Assembly: GCF_000002425.4 (NCBI RefSeq)
Contig: NC_037253.1
Coordinates: 187,169 to 251,168 of the forward strand
Direction of reading: 5' to 3'
Origin: Physcomitrium patens
Taxonomy: Eukaryota; Streptophyta; Bryopsida; Funariales; Funariaceae
DNA: 64,000 nucleotides
Part shown: piece by piece, positions 46,900 through 58,620 of the stretch
Layout of the letters: each line of letters starts with the position of its first letter
How positions within the stretch are numbered: the first letter of the stretch is position 1
Position numbers and translations under genes: made by a program
The notes under the pieces: generated by a model
What the model was told of the DNA's origin: nothing
What the model saw: only the letters and a program-made list of their open reading frames with translations
Database searches by the model: none

Positions 46900-47250
46900 T
46901 TATTTGCTAATTAATTTTTAACCTAAATTTATACAAAGAATTTATTGTTACTAATAGATCATTAATATAGTAAATTATGATGGTGATAGCATTAGATTTT
47001 TTTTAAAAATAAAGATTTTGATCTATATAATTTCTTATCTATTTCAAGTTGTATAAATAAGAATCAACTTTTTGATACCATGTTCTTCAAAATTATTTAA
47101 GTTTGTATATAGATCTTTGAAGTCTACATATTTGATGTTCATTTCTTCATACCTCAAAACATGGTAGTTGTTTTTTATACAAATAAGTTCTAAAGTTTAT
47201 TAAGCAAAAAAATTGTTACTACATTTACATATTTAAGATCCTAGTTTAGA
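46900..47250 (-). pseudogene. Copia reverse transcriptase core remnant
   Basis: Minus-strand fragments LQRSIYKLKQF, RTWYQKVDSYLYNLK, and ITIIIYYINDLLVT match the copia LKKSLYGLKQ, R.WY.K.DS.L, and I..LYVDDLLIT blocks. The catalytic YVDD reads YIND. Stops and a frameshift interrupt it. It ends against the inserted LTR at 47257. Confidence 0.8.
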
Positions 47251-47256
47251 GCTACG

Positions 47257-47719
47257 TATCACAAATATACTTAATTACCTAAATAAGAAGTATTAAGTAG
47301 AAGATAAATATATATGGATTTGATAATATCTTATAGTGAAGCTTCTAAAAAGCTTCACAGATGCAAATTTGACTTTGTACATGTTTATAGTTTGATTGGT
47401 AGATTAGAAACTTGGCCAACAAGTTAGCCATATAATAATAGCTTATTGTATAATTTGACCATGTGGCACACACATAAGAAACTTTTCTTGCAAGTTAGTC
47501 ACATGTCTTGCAAATTGGACACTTGTTGGAGGTCTTATAAAACGTTGTTATGTAGCTCTTAGTTAGATACTATATGTAGAGGCAAGAATGAAGCCTTCTT
47601 CATTCTTGTCAATACCTTCCTTGTTCTTAGTCTTGTTTCAAAAGTCTCTAATCTTCTTGTCTATAGAAATAAACATTTTAATTTCAATACTATATTATTT
47701 TTGAATGAATATCTAATCA
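47257..47719 (+). repeat. LTR copy B, inserted in the copia RT
   Basis: Same family and orientation as 28589-29086 (TATCACAAATATAC start, GAAGCTTCTAAAAAGCTTC block, GAGGCAAGAATGAAGCC next to a TATA-like ACTATATG). It ends ...CTAATCA. At 47727-47738 TGATATAAGAGT resembles the Met-tRNA primer site TGGTATCAGAGC, so this may be a 5' LTR with a stub of leader rather than a clean solo LTR. Confidence 0.7.
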
Positions 47720-48340
47720 TTTATAGTGATATAAGAGTATGTTGAGGACTTTATAATTTGTGATTCATGTCCTTGATACTACATAGAGTTCAATTATAAT
47801 TTTGAGAGTAGTCCATTTAACATGTATAATAATTTTGTTATAGTGTAATCTTTCAATTTATTCTAGGTCTTTTGTAATTAGGCATGATTTCATCCATTTA
47901 TGTGTACGATTCAATTCATGCCTTATTTTGTAAATTCATTTAGAAGAGACTATATTTTTTTCTTCAAGTAGTGAATCAAGCCTCTATAAATTTTTCTTCA
48001 TTAGTCTCTATTTCAATCTTAGCTTACATAGATAGCCCCAACTTTAATTTTTAAATGACATCTTTGAAGTAGATTTCTTTATTATTCGATTTTATAGTAT
48101 CAACAATAAATATATGAATGTCATTAATTATACTCAAGTCATAATCTTGCAATCAAATTGGTATGTACTTAATATGAAGCAATTTCCTTATTGGTGCCAT
48201 AAATTTATCAATTGTATAACTTATAGTGTTTATATATATATATATATATATTTTTTATTTTATTTTATTTTTTTTATAGAATTATTGTATTCATAATCAA
48301 CTCTTAGCTCTAATCTCTCTTATTTGATAAGACCATCAAA

Positions 48341-48565
48341 TTAAGAAGAGACATTGTCAAGCAAAGTGCTGAAGAAGTGTGATATAATGGAAGTGTGTAT
48401 ACCAAAATTCTCAAGAAAATCTTTAATAAAAGTTATGTCTATGTTAACAACAATTTTTCTATACTTAAGATGATAACAACAATATTCTTTTGTAAGTTTA
48501 TCATATCCTACAAAGATTATACAAAATGCTTTAGCTTGGAATTTAGAGCAAAGAACAAAGAGCAA
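48341..48565 (-). pseudogene. Copia integrase C-terminal remnant
   Basis: An open frame of 74 codons containing KFQAKAFCIIFVGYDKLTKE followed by CCYHLKYRKIVVNIDITFIKDF. It matches the K...KA..CIFVGY....K.YR.Y.P...KI..S.DV.F.E block that links integrase to RT in Ty1/copia pol. Confidence 0.85.
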
Positions 48566-48593
48566 AAAATAAAAATATTAATTGTATATCTAA

Positions 48594-48609
48594 GAGCATC
48601 TCCAACGTG
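48594..48609 (+). repeat. Left terminal inverted repeat of Harbinger element
   Basis: GAGCATCTCCAACGTG, perfect reverse complement of 50998-51013, directly preceded by TAA. Confidence 0.95.
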
Positions 48610-48730
48610 TAGGGTCTAATCTAAGGTCTATTGGCAATTTTCTACCCACGGAGTTGAAATAGAACGATTCTATATAGAACCCCGTACAGTGCACAGGCGC
48701 ACTACCATCTATCGTTCAAATTTAACTGCA

Positions 48731-49971
48731 ATGATTCCGAGCATTCGAGACTGGTTTGATCGAGCCCGACGTGAAAATCTGCTTGACGATGACTTGGAGG
48801 AGTCCAGAATGCTGTTCAGTCTCAAACGGAAGACACCTGACGAGCCTGATCACGGAGGTTCTCGTCCAGGCCGAGCGGCCAACACTGACCGTGACTTTGA
48901 AGAAGGATATAGAAGAATATTTCAAGATTATTTTGCTGATCATCCAATTTACTCTTCAAAGTTGTTCAGGCGACGTTTCCGTATGCACCCTGAGCTATTT
49001 CTTAGAATCATGAATGTCGTTAAGGCCCAGGATCCTTGTTCGAACAGAAAACCGATGCACTTGGAAAGAAGGGTCTCTACCCGCTCCAGAAAATGGTTGC
49101 TGCAATTTGATTACTTGCCTACGGATGTAGCTACGATATAGTTGGCGATTATATTTGAATCAGTGAGTCTTCAACGAGTGATTGTTTGCAGCATTTCTAT
49201 GCGACAGTTGAAACAGACTTCGGTCCAAAGTATTTATGCTCGCCAACAAAGGAAGATTTGAAGCGAATTCTCACAGAAAACGCTTCACGTGGATTCCCTG
49301 GGATGATTGGCTCCATCGATTGCTATAACTGGAAATGGAAAAACTGCCCGAAAGCTTGGCATGGCTCATACAGAGGGACGTCGATTGTGCTCGAAGCTGC
49401 CGTTTCTCATGACCTTTGGTTTTGGCACGCTTTCTTTGGTATGCTCGATAGCATGAACGACATCAACGTTCTTCAGCGGTCCCCATTGCTGCATTCTATT
49501 ATCACAGACAAGATGCCATCGATCAATTACGTAGTCAACGAAAGTCCATACTCCATGGCCTATTGGTTAGCTCATGGAATCTATCTAAACTGGCCGGTTT
49601 TCATGAAATCTATTCCCAATCTTCAAGTAGCCGCAAGGAAACATTTTACAATGGTGCAAGAAGCGTGCCGTAAAGACGTCAAACGAGCTTTCGGTGTCTT
49701 ATAAAGGCGATTTGCCATTGTTAGGAACCTAGCCCACAGTTGGTATCAGGAGAAACTGTCCTCAATCATGAGGGCCTGCATTATATTGCACAACATGATT
49801 GTTGAAGATGAAAGGTACTCTCCGGATTTCGCCACAGACCAGGAGTTTGAGACAGGCGAGATTCGTCCAGATCGCCGACGCCGTTGCCATCGAAGGACAG
49901 TGCAACCAATTGAGATCTATCGTACTGCCATTGAAGGTCTGCCCGCACATCTGGCAAAGGGCTGGAAATGA
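48731..49971 (+). pseudogene. Harbinger (DDE) transposase, inactivated
   Basis: The first part, to about 49060, matches the N-terminal region of plant Harbinger transposases (DDLEESRM, FRRRFRMHPELFLRIMN). A frameshift follows near 49068. The next segment is recognisable in another frame as PLQKMVAAI, stop, LLAYG, with a second stop after GDYI; both stops stand at usual Arg positions (CGA to TGA). From 49186 the catalytic core reads SRGFPGMIGSIDC (first Asp), MNDINVLQRSP (second Asp) and RKDVKRAFGVL. The catalytic Glu of the last block (VERAFGVL) is Lys. A TAA at 49702-49704 replaces a Gln, and RACIILHNMIVEDER is the conserved end. ATG 48731 is the likely start. Confidence 0.9.
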
Positions 49972-49997
49972 ACAACAGGAAATCTTGTGTTGATGTA

Positions 49998-50760
49998 TTA
50001 GTTTGGATAAATTCCCATTTCTTGGGCTTGCTGTTTTAATTTTTTCAACTCAATTTTTCGTTTCAGGTCATGAAACTGGCGGGCAGTATCATCTAATGCT
50101 GTCAGATCTACCGAGAAAAGAGCCAATCGATTCTGTTCTTTAATCAAATCGTTTCGACGTTGTGCTTCAACCACATAAGAGCGTTGAATACCAGCTTACT
50201 CGTCATCTTCATCCACGTTCTTTCAAATGATCTCTTTAGCCTTTTTGGTTCCCATAGGACGCTTCAATGGGGTAGGTTGACCCTCATCTGAAGATAAATC
50301 CACAACATCTTTATCTGGCCGCATGCTTTTGGAACGATTATCCTTAGGAGTCAGACCATGTTCAAACTTTGGAACGTGCTCTCGGAGGTATTCCCAGATC
50401 TGGCGGAATTTAAAGGAAGATTTCTCAATCTTGACATAAATTTCAAGGGCCTCTTCAATGTAATAGTCTTCCTGCTGTCCCGATTTTGGATCCGCCAGTG
50501 ACATGGCAAAATGTCCCGCATATTTCGAACAAGACGATTGAATTGCTTTCCAGCGGTTGTACAGTGCATTAGAGGTTCGATTGGAATCAGGAATGAAGAC
50601 TTGGAACTGCTGCAACACATGGTAGTAGAATTTGGAACTCTTCTGGTCAGCTCTACTATAGGATCATGACTAACATGGACCACTGAGCGGGCAAGGAACA
50701 TGTCCTTATCGGAGCTCCAGCTCTTCCCGCGTCCAATGGCGTTTATCGATGCAGCAATGC
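49998..50760 (-). pseudogene. Harbinger Myb/SANT-like accessory protein, inactivated
   Basis: Second gene of the transposon. In PIF/Harbinger elements this protein binds the transposon ends and escorts the transposase. The N-terminal SANT/trihelix part (GRGKSWSSDKDMFLARS) changes frame near 50640, where one base appears to be missing. The main open part (50618-50223) has RTSNALYNRWKAI, FRQIWEYLREHVPKF and RPMGTKKAKE, the signature of the NAM-associated C-terminal domain. A TGA after KAKEII (Arg position) and a later TAA interrupt it. The same frame then continues as a Lys/Gln-rich coiled coil (FHDLKRKIELKKLKQQ) to a stop at 49998. Confidence 0.85.
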
Positions 50761-50997
50761 AGACAGGAAGAGCAATATCGAGGTATCAAACTACAGTTCG
50801 TAAAAAAAAAAAGCTACTCTGTTCTACCCCTATGAGAATTGAACCCCAGCCTCGACACTCATGCAACTCCGTAGACCTTCGAGTAGCCAGCGGTCTATTT
50901 CCTTCAAAAATAGAATGGTCTATCAAATAGATAGCTTTTAGAACTGCGTCGGGGAACTCCGTGGCGGGTCTATATAGAATAGACCTCGGAATAGCCC

Positions 50998-51013
50998 CAC
51001 GTTGGAGATGCTC
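50998..51013 (-). repeat. Right terminal inverted repeat of Harbinger element
   Basis: CACGTTGGAGATGCTC, perfect reverse complement of 48594-48609, directly followed by TAA. Confidence 0.95.
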
Positions 51014-51099
51014 TAAGTGATCTAAGGCAAGCAATTAATGGCTTTTGCTTAGAAAAAGACCACTATGGAGTGAAAGGATAGAAGATAATAGTAATACAA

Positions 51100-51330
51100 T
51101 GGTTATAGATGTGATTTGTTGCTAAAACTATTTTAGCCCATAAATACAAATAAAACTTGGATCTCAATCTCTAAGAATGTTTAAATTTTTCTTTTTGCTA
51201 TACAATTTTTGTATGGCATGTCTTTAGTAGCCAGTTGTCTAATAATACCTTCATTAGAACAAAAAACAAAAATTTCTTATGACATAAATTCTTTTCTTCT
51301 ATTTGACTACAAATAAAAAATTAATTAAGA
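51100..51330 (-). pseudogene. Copia integrase core remnant
   Basis: Minus-strand reading FCSNEGIIRQLATKDMPYKN followed by KRKI matches FC...GI.RQ.T...TPQQNGV.ERKN of copia integrase. It is the part cut off from 48341-48565 by the Harbinger insertion. Confidence 0.8.
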
Positions 51331-51439
51331 AATTATTTTATTTTATTTTATTTTATTTTTTGATTGTATGTATAAAATCCTAAAATAATAAAAAAATTGA
51401 AATATAAAAAATAATTAAATATGTCTAAAAGATTTTTTT

Positions 51440-51650
51440 TATAATCATAAAAACAAACTTAGCTAAAATTGAAGACTAAATAAAAGTGCATAGATTTGTT
51501 TGAAGTAACTAAAAGAAATGATTTGCTTAAGTAGAGCTTGCTTAGGAAATTAGTCACAATTTTTTTTGGTAAAAATACATGTAACACATTTCTTCTTTAA
51601 AATTTGTAAGCCTAAATGGATCTAAGACCAATTCTTGTAAAGATATGTAA
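51440..51650 (-). pseudogene. Copia gag-pre-integrase remnant
   Basis: The minus strand reads CYMCIFTKKNCD, stop, FPKQALLKQ, which aligns with the C..CI.GK.....FP......R block preceding copia integrase. Confidence 0.65.
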
Positions 51651-51869
51651 TGTTTTTGCTAGCAATTAATAAGATATAGGCATTGGTGCTATAGATCAAA
51701 TAAATCAATAGTGTGGTAAGACTCAATATTGGTTGTTTTTGAAACTTATTCTTTAGCAATGTCAAAAAATAAAAACTAATTTTTGATGAGTAAGTATTAA
51801 AGACTTTTAATTTTTAATTTTTTTTTTATTGATTTTAAAGAATTTTGAGACAATAAAAGCTAATAGTAG

Positions 51870-52115
51870 TATCTTAAATGGTATAAAATTAATATGGTTG
51901 TTATTTATTATATACAAAATATAACTTTTTATCAAACTAATTATATGGTGATTATTTTTATATTTTTCTAATACACAAAAGATTACATTTTACACTCAAG
52001 ACATACAAAAAATATTTAATAACATTATTTTTGTTAAGCTTTACATCTTTCTTGGTTGTAATAAAGAGTTTTGTATCATTGGCACTTGTCATAGATGTAT
52101 AAGAACTACTATGTG
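51870..52115 (-). pseudogene. Copia protease remnant
   Basis: The minus strand reads HSSSYTSMTSANDTKLF, where the aspartic protease site DSGAS.HMTS is expected, and then KNNVIKYFLYVLSVKCNLL, matching the NVLYVP.LKCNLLS block. The catalytic Asp is replaced by His. Confidence 0.7.
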
Positions 52116-54279
52116 TGAATTAAATCAAATTAGATTTTTCTTTTATGACATAATTTTTTGTAGCTAAATCTAAAAGCTATTCTTGCTTGCTATTACCTAC
52201 TTTAGTAATGTTAAGCTCTTTAATTGTGTTGTTATTGGTGTAATTCTTAGATTTCTTTACAACTTATTTTTTTTGTAGATTAGTTATTCAAATTTGCAAT
52301 TAAAAGATGTTTACATCGAATTTCTTTATATCATAACTAAACTCTTAATGATTTTTGCAACTATAATAGTTGTAGTTGTTAGGTTGCTTTCTTTAAATAA
52401 AAGATGGTTTAGAATTTTATTTATATTGATACTATTAAAAAATTAAATGTCAAGTAGTGGAGATGTTGCTGTCTAAATTATTATTATAACTTGTAAATAA
52501 ATTTGAACAAAAGTTCAATATATCTTCTTTTGGAATATAATTATATTTCAGATTTTTTCCCATCTCTTTAGCATGCATTTATGCAACCAAATTAGCATTG
52601 ACAAATTGCCAGAGTAAAATTTATTCCTAAATTTAAAATATAAAATGGCCTAATTAAGAATTATTTTTAATTTTTGGTGTGAAATAAAAGAAAAAGAAAA
52701 AAATCAAAGAAGAATAATACAAAAAAATAAAAGAATTTTAATCAAGAAATTATATAATACAAAACTATTCAAAATTTATTTGTTAGATTTTTATATAGTA
52801 AAAAAAAGATTTAAACAGGTATTTTTTATATTTATAATGATATAAAAAATAATTAAAATCTAAATTATTATAAATAATTTATGAAGATTTAAAGACAAAA
52901 AGTATAAAAAAAAAAAAAAAAAAAACGTATTTTAATCCAAGAATAATTTGCTAAAGAGATCAAGAATTTGAGCCTTACTAAGGCTCACAAGTATTATGTG
53001 AGGATATCCTAGAGGCCAAAAGGCCTTAGTCTTATCTTTCCACCTACATCCAAGTTGTTACAATCCATTTGGAACTTGTGCACCTCTTTTCTTACATTAA
53101 TTATTGATTTTTCTATTTTCAACTAGTGTAACTACTATTTCATATTTTTTTATTTTACTATGGTATTCAAAAACACCCAAATATCCTAAAAACCTTGTAG
53201 AACCTTCAAATATTGCTCATATCCTTCATGATGGCCTTTCAAAAAGGTAAATTTATTTTTTTTCTAAATCTTAAAATTTTTATCTTATTTTTTCTAATAA
53301 ATTTTAAATATATTTTTTATTTTTATTTTTATAATAATTTTATAATAATATTATTATTTTTAATATATTTATTATTATTTTAATTATCTTTTTATTTTAA
53401 TTATATTAATTAAAATTAATTAATAATATTTTCTTTATATAAATAATTAAAAAGAGATGAGATTTTTTTTCATGCTTCTTCTATCTATTAAATAAAGTTT
53501 ATAGGTTTTTTTATAAGTAATAAATATAAATAGAAGGCCAATATAGATATTGGTTTTGATAAATAAATATTAATGTTTACAATTAAAAAAAAGACTAAAT
53601 CAACTAAATTTGTTGCTTCTAAGACTTATTAAGACTTTTTTTTGTAATTTTTTTTGAATAAGTCTCTTACAACTTATAAATACTTTTTAAGTATTTCTAA
53701 TAAATACTTAATTAATCAAAATACTTTTTAATTTTAATATTTTTGCATCTAAATAACTTAAAATTGTGCTTTTAATAATTCGATCAATTAACATTCAATG
53801 GTGGAACTCACATGGGTTTGAAGAATTTAGCTATGTTAGATTTGAATATAAAGAAAAATACTTTTCAATTGAAAGGAATCTACCACTAGCATTGTTGTGT
53901 TGTAACATTGTTATTGGATTAAAGAGAAAAAAGAGGTTATATCATAAAATATTTTAATTAAAAATATTACATCAAAGTATTTTTAAAAATATATGTAAAA
54001 GTTTTGAAGGTAGTAAATAAAAAATTAATATTACTATTACATTTTTGTAGAAAAATCTTCTAATTACTTTGTAGAATCATTAACAAAACAAAAAAAAGTA
54101 AGTTAGCGAAAATACTGTTTGAACAGATTAAGAGATTTTTCTTCTAATCTATAAGTTTAATTTTTTCTAAGTTTTATAAGCTTATTATCTTTTAGTAGAT
54201 TAAGAAGTGTAAAAATTTAAATCAAGATTAAAAATAAAATTACTAATTATTAAGATTGATATTTTTTAATAAATTTTAT

Positions 54280-54500
54280 TTACAATTTGATTAAGATTTT
54301 TTAGGATCTACTTATAATTTAATTAAAATTTAATTAGAATTTATTTAAATGTTTTTAAGGCTGATTAAGATTTAGCTAGAATTATTTTAAGGTTTCTATA
54401 TGATTTCTTTAAGATTAATTAGCGTTTCTTTAGAATTTTTTAAGGTTCATTTAGAATTAATTAGAATTTGATAAGGTGTTTCTAGGATTATTTTAATATT
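54280..54500 (-). repeat. Array of about 11-bp A-tract units, reverse orientation
   Basis: Loose repetition of (A/T)TTAGAATTT and TTTAAGATTAA-like units, the reverse complement of the units at 55320-55640, 58260-58620 and 63290-63500. Confidence 0.5.
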
Positions 54501-54578
54501 TGTAGTGGTGCCTTCAAGCTTTTAACTTTTTGAAGTAAATTCTGCTGTATTTAAATCAAGTCTTTAGGATTTTCTAAA

Positions 54579-54616
54579 AAAGCTTTGTTTGTTAGTAGCA
54601 CACTGAACAAAGCTTT
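54579..54616. repeat. Perfect 11-bp inverted repeat with 16-base loop
   Basis: AAAGCTTTGTT and AACAAAGCTTT could form a hairpin. No flanking gene or terminator context. Confidence 0.8.
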
Positions 54617-55319
54617 ATTGTTGAACCAACAAAAAATATATATATAATTAAAATTTTCAAAAATATAAATATATATATTATACCTTTGTTTATCATTTAA
54701 AAAAAGTTTAAAATTTTATGAAAATTAAAATTTATTAATATCTTCCAAAATTTTGATTTTTTTTGAAATAATTACTTAAAAAAATTAATAGTATTTTAGA
54801 TTTTATATACACTTAAGATCTTAAAAACTATTGGTGATTTAAAAATATTACTTCCAACATAACAGAAGAACTTTTTATATAAAAAATATTATAATTTTTT
54901 CATGTAATTAAATATATAAATTGGTCTTTTAATTGGTCTATTAATCGGTTTATTAGTAAAAAAATAATCTTAGACATATTTTAATTTTAAACCAATCTAA
55001 GATGCAAAAGAATATACTAGGCATTTTGAAAATTAACCTAAGATGTACTAGGCATCTAACTATGGAAGGGTTTGATTATACCTTGAAATTGGATTTACAA
55101 CCTAAAAAAATATTACATAAGGTGTTTAGAAGCACCTTTTTAGCAACCTCGAACCACCTGATTTTTTTTATTAAACTTCATTTAACTTTAAACAAACCTC
55201 TAATAATTTAAAAAAATATTATAATTAAATTATAAAAGAATAAAAAGAAATTTTAGAGAATTTGTTAAAAAATAATAATAAATATTAAAATAAATAAAGA
55301 AAGAAATACCAATAAAATT

Positions 55320-55640
55320 ATAAAGAAATTTGACTAAATATTTATTGAATCCTAATAAAATTCTATTATAACTTTAATCAAATTTTAATAGAATCGTAGT
55401 AAAATCCAAAAAGAATCTTAATTAAACTTTAATACAATCTTAATTAATTCATAATTGAAGCCTAATAGAATCTTAGTCAAATCCAAAAAGAATCTTAATT
55501 AAACTTTAATAAAATCTTAATTAATTCATAATTGAAGCCTAATAGAATCTGTAAAAAATCCTAAAAGACTTAATCAATCTTCAAATAAATCTAGATAAAT
55601 CCTAGTTGAATCCTATATAAAAACCATGTAAAATTTCAAA
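55320..55640 (+). repeat. Array of about 11-bp A-tract units
   Basis: Units such as AATCCTAATAA, AATCTTAATTAA and AATCCAAAAAG repeat with a period near 11 bases. Inside the array is an exact-looking longer tandem duplication (55386-55550). Confidence 0.6.
55386..55550 (+). repeat. 77-bp tandem duplication
   Basis: A 77-bp unit containing ATCCAAAAAGAATCTTAATT occurs twice head to tail (at 55404 and 55481) with few differences. Confidence 0.85.
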
Positions 55641-56360
55641 TCTTAATAATTCTTAAATTTAACTATTGATCTGGATTCAATTTTTTTATATTACTAAAAT
55701 TACCAATTAACAACAAAAATACAATTTTTAAAAGAAATTTAATACACAAATTAGGAGAAATTACTCCTAATCCGTATAGTTGTTAGTTGTCTTTCTTCTC
55801 CAATCTCAATATAAACCTTTTTTCATCAATATATATATTTTAAAACGTGAAATTGTTCTCAAAATTTTGATGAGTATTAGCACATAAAAAAAAAATACTC
55901 TAATTTGATTTGAAAATTACTTAAAATTTTAGAACCTTCATAGATCTTCAATATCTAACTTCAAAGCTCCTAATTCATGTAAATCATAATTAATTTTGAT
56001 TCGATCCTCTAATTAAGATCAAATTTATAACAAACTTTCAACATAACTACATTAACAAATCTATAAAAGTTTATCCATAAATTTGTTAGAAGACTCACAC
56101 AATTTATCAAAGTCCAACCTCTTTTTTATTCAATACAAAATAAAGTCAATCAAAACAATCTTAACTTTGCAAAGTTCTCAAAAAGTCATGCACTCAAATT
56201 ACTCAAAATCAATGCTCATAGAAACCTTATTAATTTTTTTTTATAAAACTACTCTCCAATCAACAAAAATAATCCTACATATATTATAGGTCCATAGTTT
56301 GGTGTCTCAAGGTCCAGTTTTGACCTTGATTCATAACCAACCTTTTGTAGGTATCAATGT

Positions 56361-56363
<3 letters not shown>

Positions 56364-56394
<31 letters not shown>
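56364..56394. repeat. Poly-T tract, 31 bases
   Basis: Uninterrupted run of about 31 T residues, just after a GGTATCAATG sequence that resembles a primer-binding site. Confidence 0.9.
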
Positions 56395-56398
<4 letters not shown>

Positions 56399-57680
56399 AA
56401 ATTTAATTGAAAGCTACTATTTAATTTTACCTAAAGATGACTATAATATATATTTTTATTAACTTTTTTTTTATTTGTTTATGGTTGTGCACTATAAGTA
56501 GAAGTTTTTTTTTTATTAAAAGGTAGTATTTTATTATCTTATTTATTTATTTATTTGAATAATTTCTTGCTATAAGCTCTTCTAAAGTTTAATATTTCGC
56601 TTTATCTTTCATCTAATAGTCATGTTATAAGACAACAAGAGCTCTCTCTTTGCCCACCTAAGACCAAACCAATTAATTATAATATGCATGACAAATTTTG
56701 TAGATAATCTTTGTGTCTTTTAAATTTCAATATTTTTTATTTATTTGTTTTGGATGCATGGAAGTACCTATATAGAGCCAAATAAATTCTTGTACTACTT
56801 ATATGAGAAGGAATGCACATGTTAGTTTTTATGGCAACAGCCCCTTTATTACAAATGACAAGATAAGATTATTTATGGACATTTGAAAAAAAGAAGAAAT
56901 TGTTGCATCTTCAGAAATTTTCTATCAAATTGGACACCTTTATCTATTCAAAAATCTCTAGGTGAGTTTCTTCTCTCCATATATTCTAGAAGTTATGCCA
57001 AATTTTTGTTCCAAATTTTTTTGTAGATAAAGATGAAATAATATAAGTTTTAAAAAAGTTATATAAGAAAATAATTACTTTTTGTTTCATTAGAGGTAAG
57101 TTGGTAAATATTGGCTTATTAATTTAGAAATAGAAGCTAGATGACTTAGTAAGTGGTCATATCTCTCTTTCAAAGAACCTTAGCTAAAAATACTTAAATC
57201 ATAAAATTAATTTGAAAAAAATAATTTGAAGGATTTTTCTTTGCTTTCCATGTGTTGGACTATTTGATATTATATTTTTCAAGCATAGGATTGAAGTTTT
57301 TATTTTTTAAAATTTTAAAATTTAATAGAAAACTTATTTTCTAAATTATTTTAAATTTATACTCATATTATTTTATAGAAACTCCTAACAAAAATTTTCT
57401 TAGTGGCAAATCAAGTTGCATTGAAGTAAGTCAAGAAAATTTTAAAAAAATCATAAATCATAGTTTTGTATTGATATAAAATTAAGATTATATTAAAATT
57501 TTAATTTATTATAATAAACTTGGTAATAAAAAAATATAAACTAGTATTAATAGGCTATTTTAATCTACCAATTTGATGCATATTTTGTTTAGCAATTGAA
57601 TATTGAACTAAGGATTATATAAATCTTGCTAAAACCAAGACTAAAAAGAATATTTTTCTAAAAATGTTGAATAAGCAAAT

Positions 57681-57763
57681 ACATTGAAAACTACTATGGT
57701 AGTTATTACAACAGAGCAACAACATTGAAAACTACTATGGTGGTTATAACAACAGAGCAACAA
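57681..57763 (+). repeat. 41-bp tandem duplication
   Basis: ACATTGAAAACTACTATGGT starts each of two head-to-tail copies (57681 and 57722), which differ at only a few bases. Confidence 0.9.
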
Positions 57764-58259
57764 TATAATTCTAAAGATATGTCAATTTTCTTTCTTTTAC
57801 ACAATTAAAATACTAACTTCATGGATATACATGTTATTATTGTTGTTAAATACAAGAAATACAAGCCTTAGATGGATATTTCTATTTTCATATATCCAAA
57901 CATTTTTGCTTCTAATATACAAGTGAACATCGAAACTCCTACAACCTCAATGGATGCAAGATATAAATGAATAATTTATGATGAATTAGTAGATAGTCAC
58001 AATTTCCTAGTATTAAGTTCTTCAAATATCACAATGTAGTATAATAGAATAGAACAATATAGAGACCCTAATTATATTGTTGTATTGTGTTAAATTCAAC
58101 ATAAAAATACATTTGGTATTAAGTTGTGCAAAAATTTCAAGTTATCTTGAAGTTCTTCTTATAATAAAAAAATTGTATTAGATAAGTAGAAATACTTGCC
58201 TTAATAATTAAGAATTTAAAATATTTAATTTGTTTATTTTTTATCGATAAATTAATCAA

Positions 58260-58620
58260 TTAGTAAATTCTTATAAAATCCTAAATAATCCTTATAAAAT
58301 ATTAAATAAAACTTATTCACTATTTATAAAATCTAAGTCAGATTCTAAAAACATTATCCAAATTCTAACTAATTTCTAATCAAAACTTAATCAAATCCTA
58401 AGTAAATCTTAATAAATTCTAATAAATCCTCAAAAGACTATATATAAATTCTAATCAAATTCTAATCAACTTTTAAGAAATTTAAATTAAGTCCTAATCA
58501 AGTTCAAATATATTTTAATAATTTTTGATAAATCTTAAATAAAATTTAGCTAATCTTTAAAAAAAACTAATTTTTAATTAAATCCTAATAAATTAAAATC
58601 AATTCTACATAAGTCCAAAA
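58260..58620 (+). repeat. Array of about 11-bp A-tract units
   Basis: Units such as TTCTAATCAAA and TCCTAATAAAT with a period near 11 bases, same orientation as 55320-55640. Confidence 0.55.

Larger units (their letters stand above)
48594..51013. mobile_element. PIF/Harbinger DNA transposon, complete but inactive
   Basis: The element is 2420 bp long. It has perfect 16-bp terminal inverted repeats (GAGCATCTCCAACGTG at 48594-48609 and its complement at 50998-51013) and an imperfect extension of these to about 60 bp that includes AGGTCTATT and CCACGGAGTT. It is flanked by TAA on both sides (48591-48593, 51014-51016), the 3-bp target duplication typical of this superfamily. It carries the two canonical genes, transposase and Myb-like protein, arranged tail to tail 27 bp apart. 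It interrupts the integrase of a copia element, whose sequence continues on both sides. Both genes are broken. Confidence 0.95.
46330..52620 (-). mobile_element. Decayed Ty1/copia retrotransposon, interrupted by two later insertions
   Basis: Minus-strand translation from right to left gives remnants in copia order. They are a gag knuckle (about 52.35 kb), protease (about 52.11-51.87 kb), gag-pre-integrase finger (about 51.65-51.44 kb), integrase core (about 51.33-51.10 kb), integrase C-terminal GKGY-like part (48565-48341), RT (about 47.25-46.64 kb) and RNase H (about 46.6-46.33 kb). Integrase before RT is the copia order. A Harbinger transposon splits the integrase, and an LTR at 47257-47719 lies in the RT. 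Every segment has stops. I could not find its own LTRs, so the ends are approximate. Confidence 0.85.
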
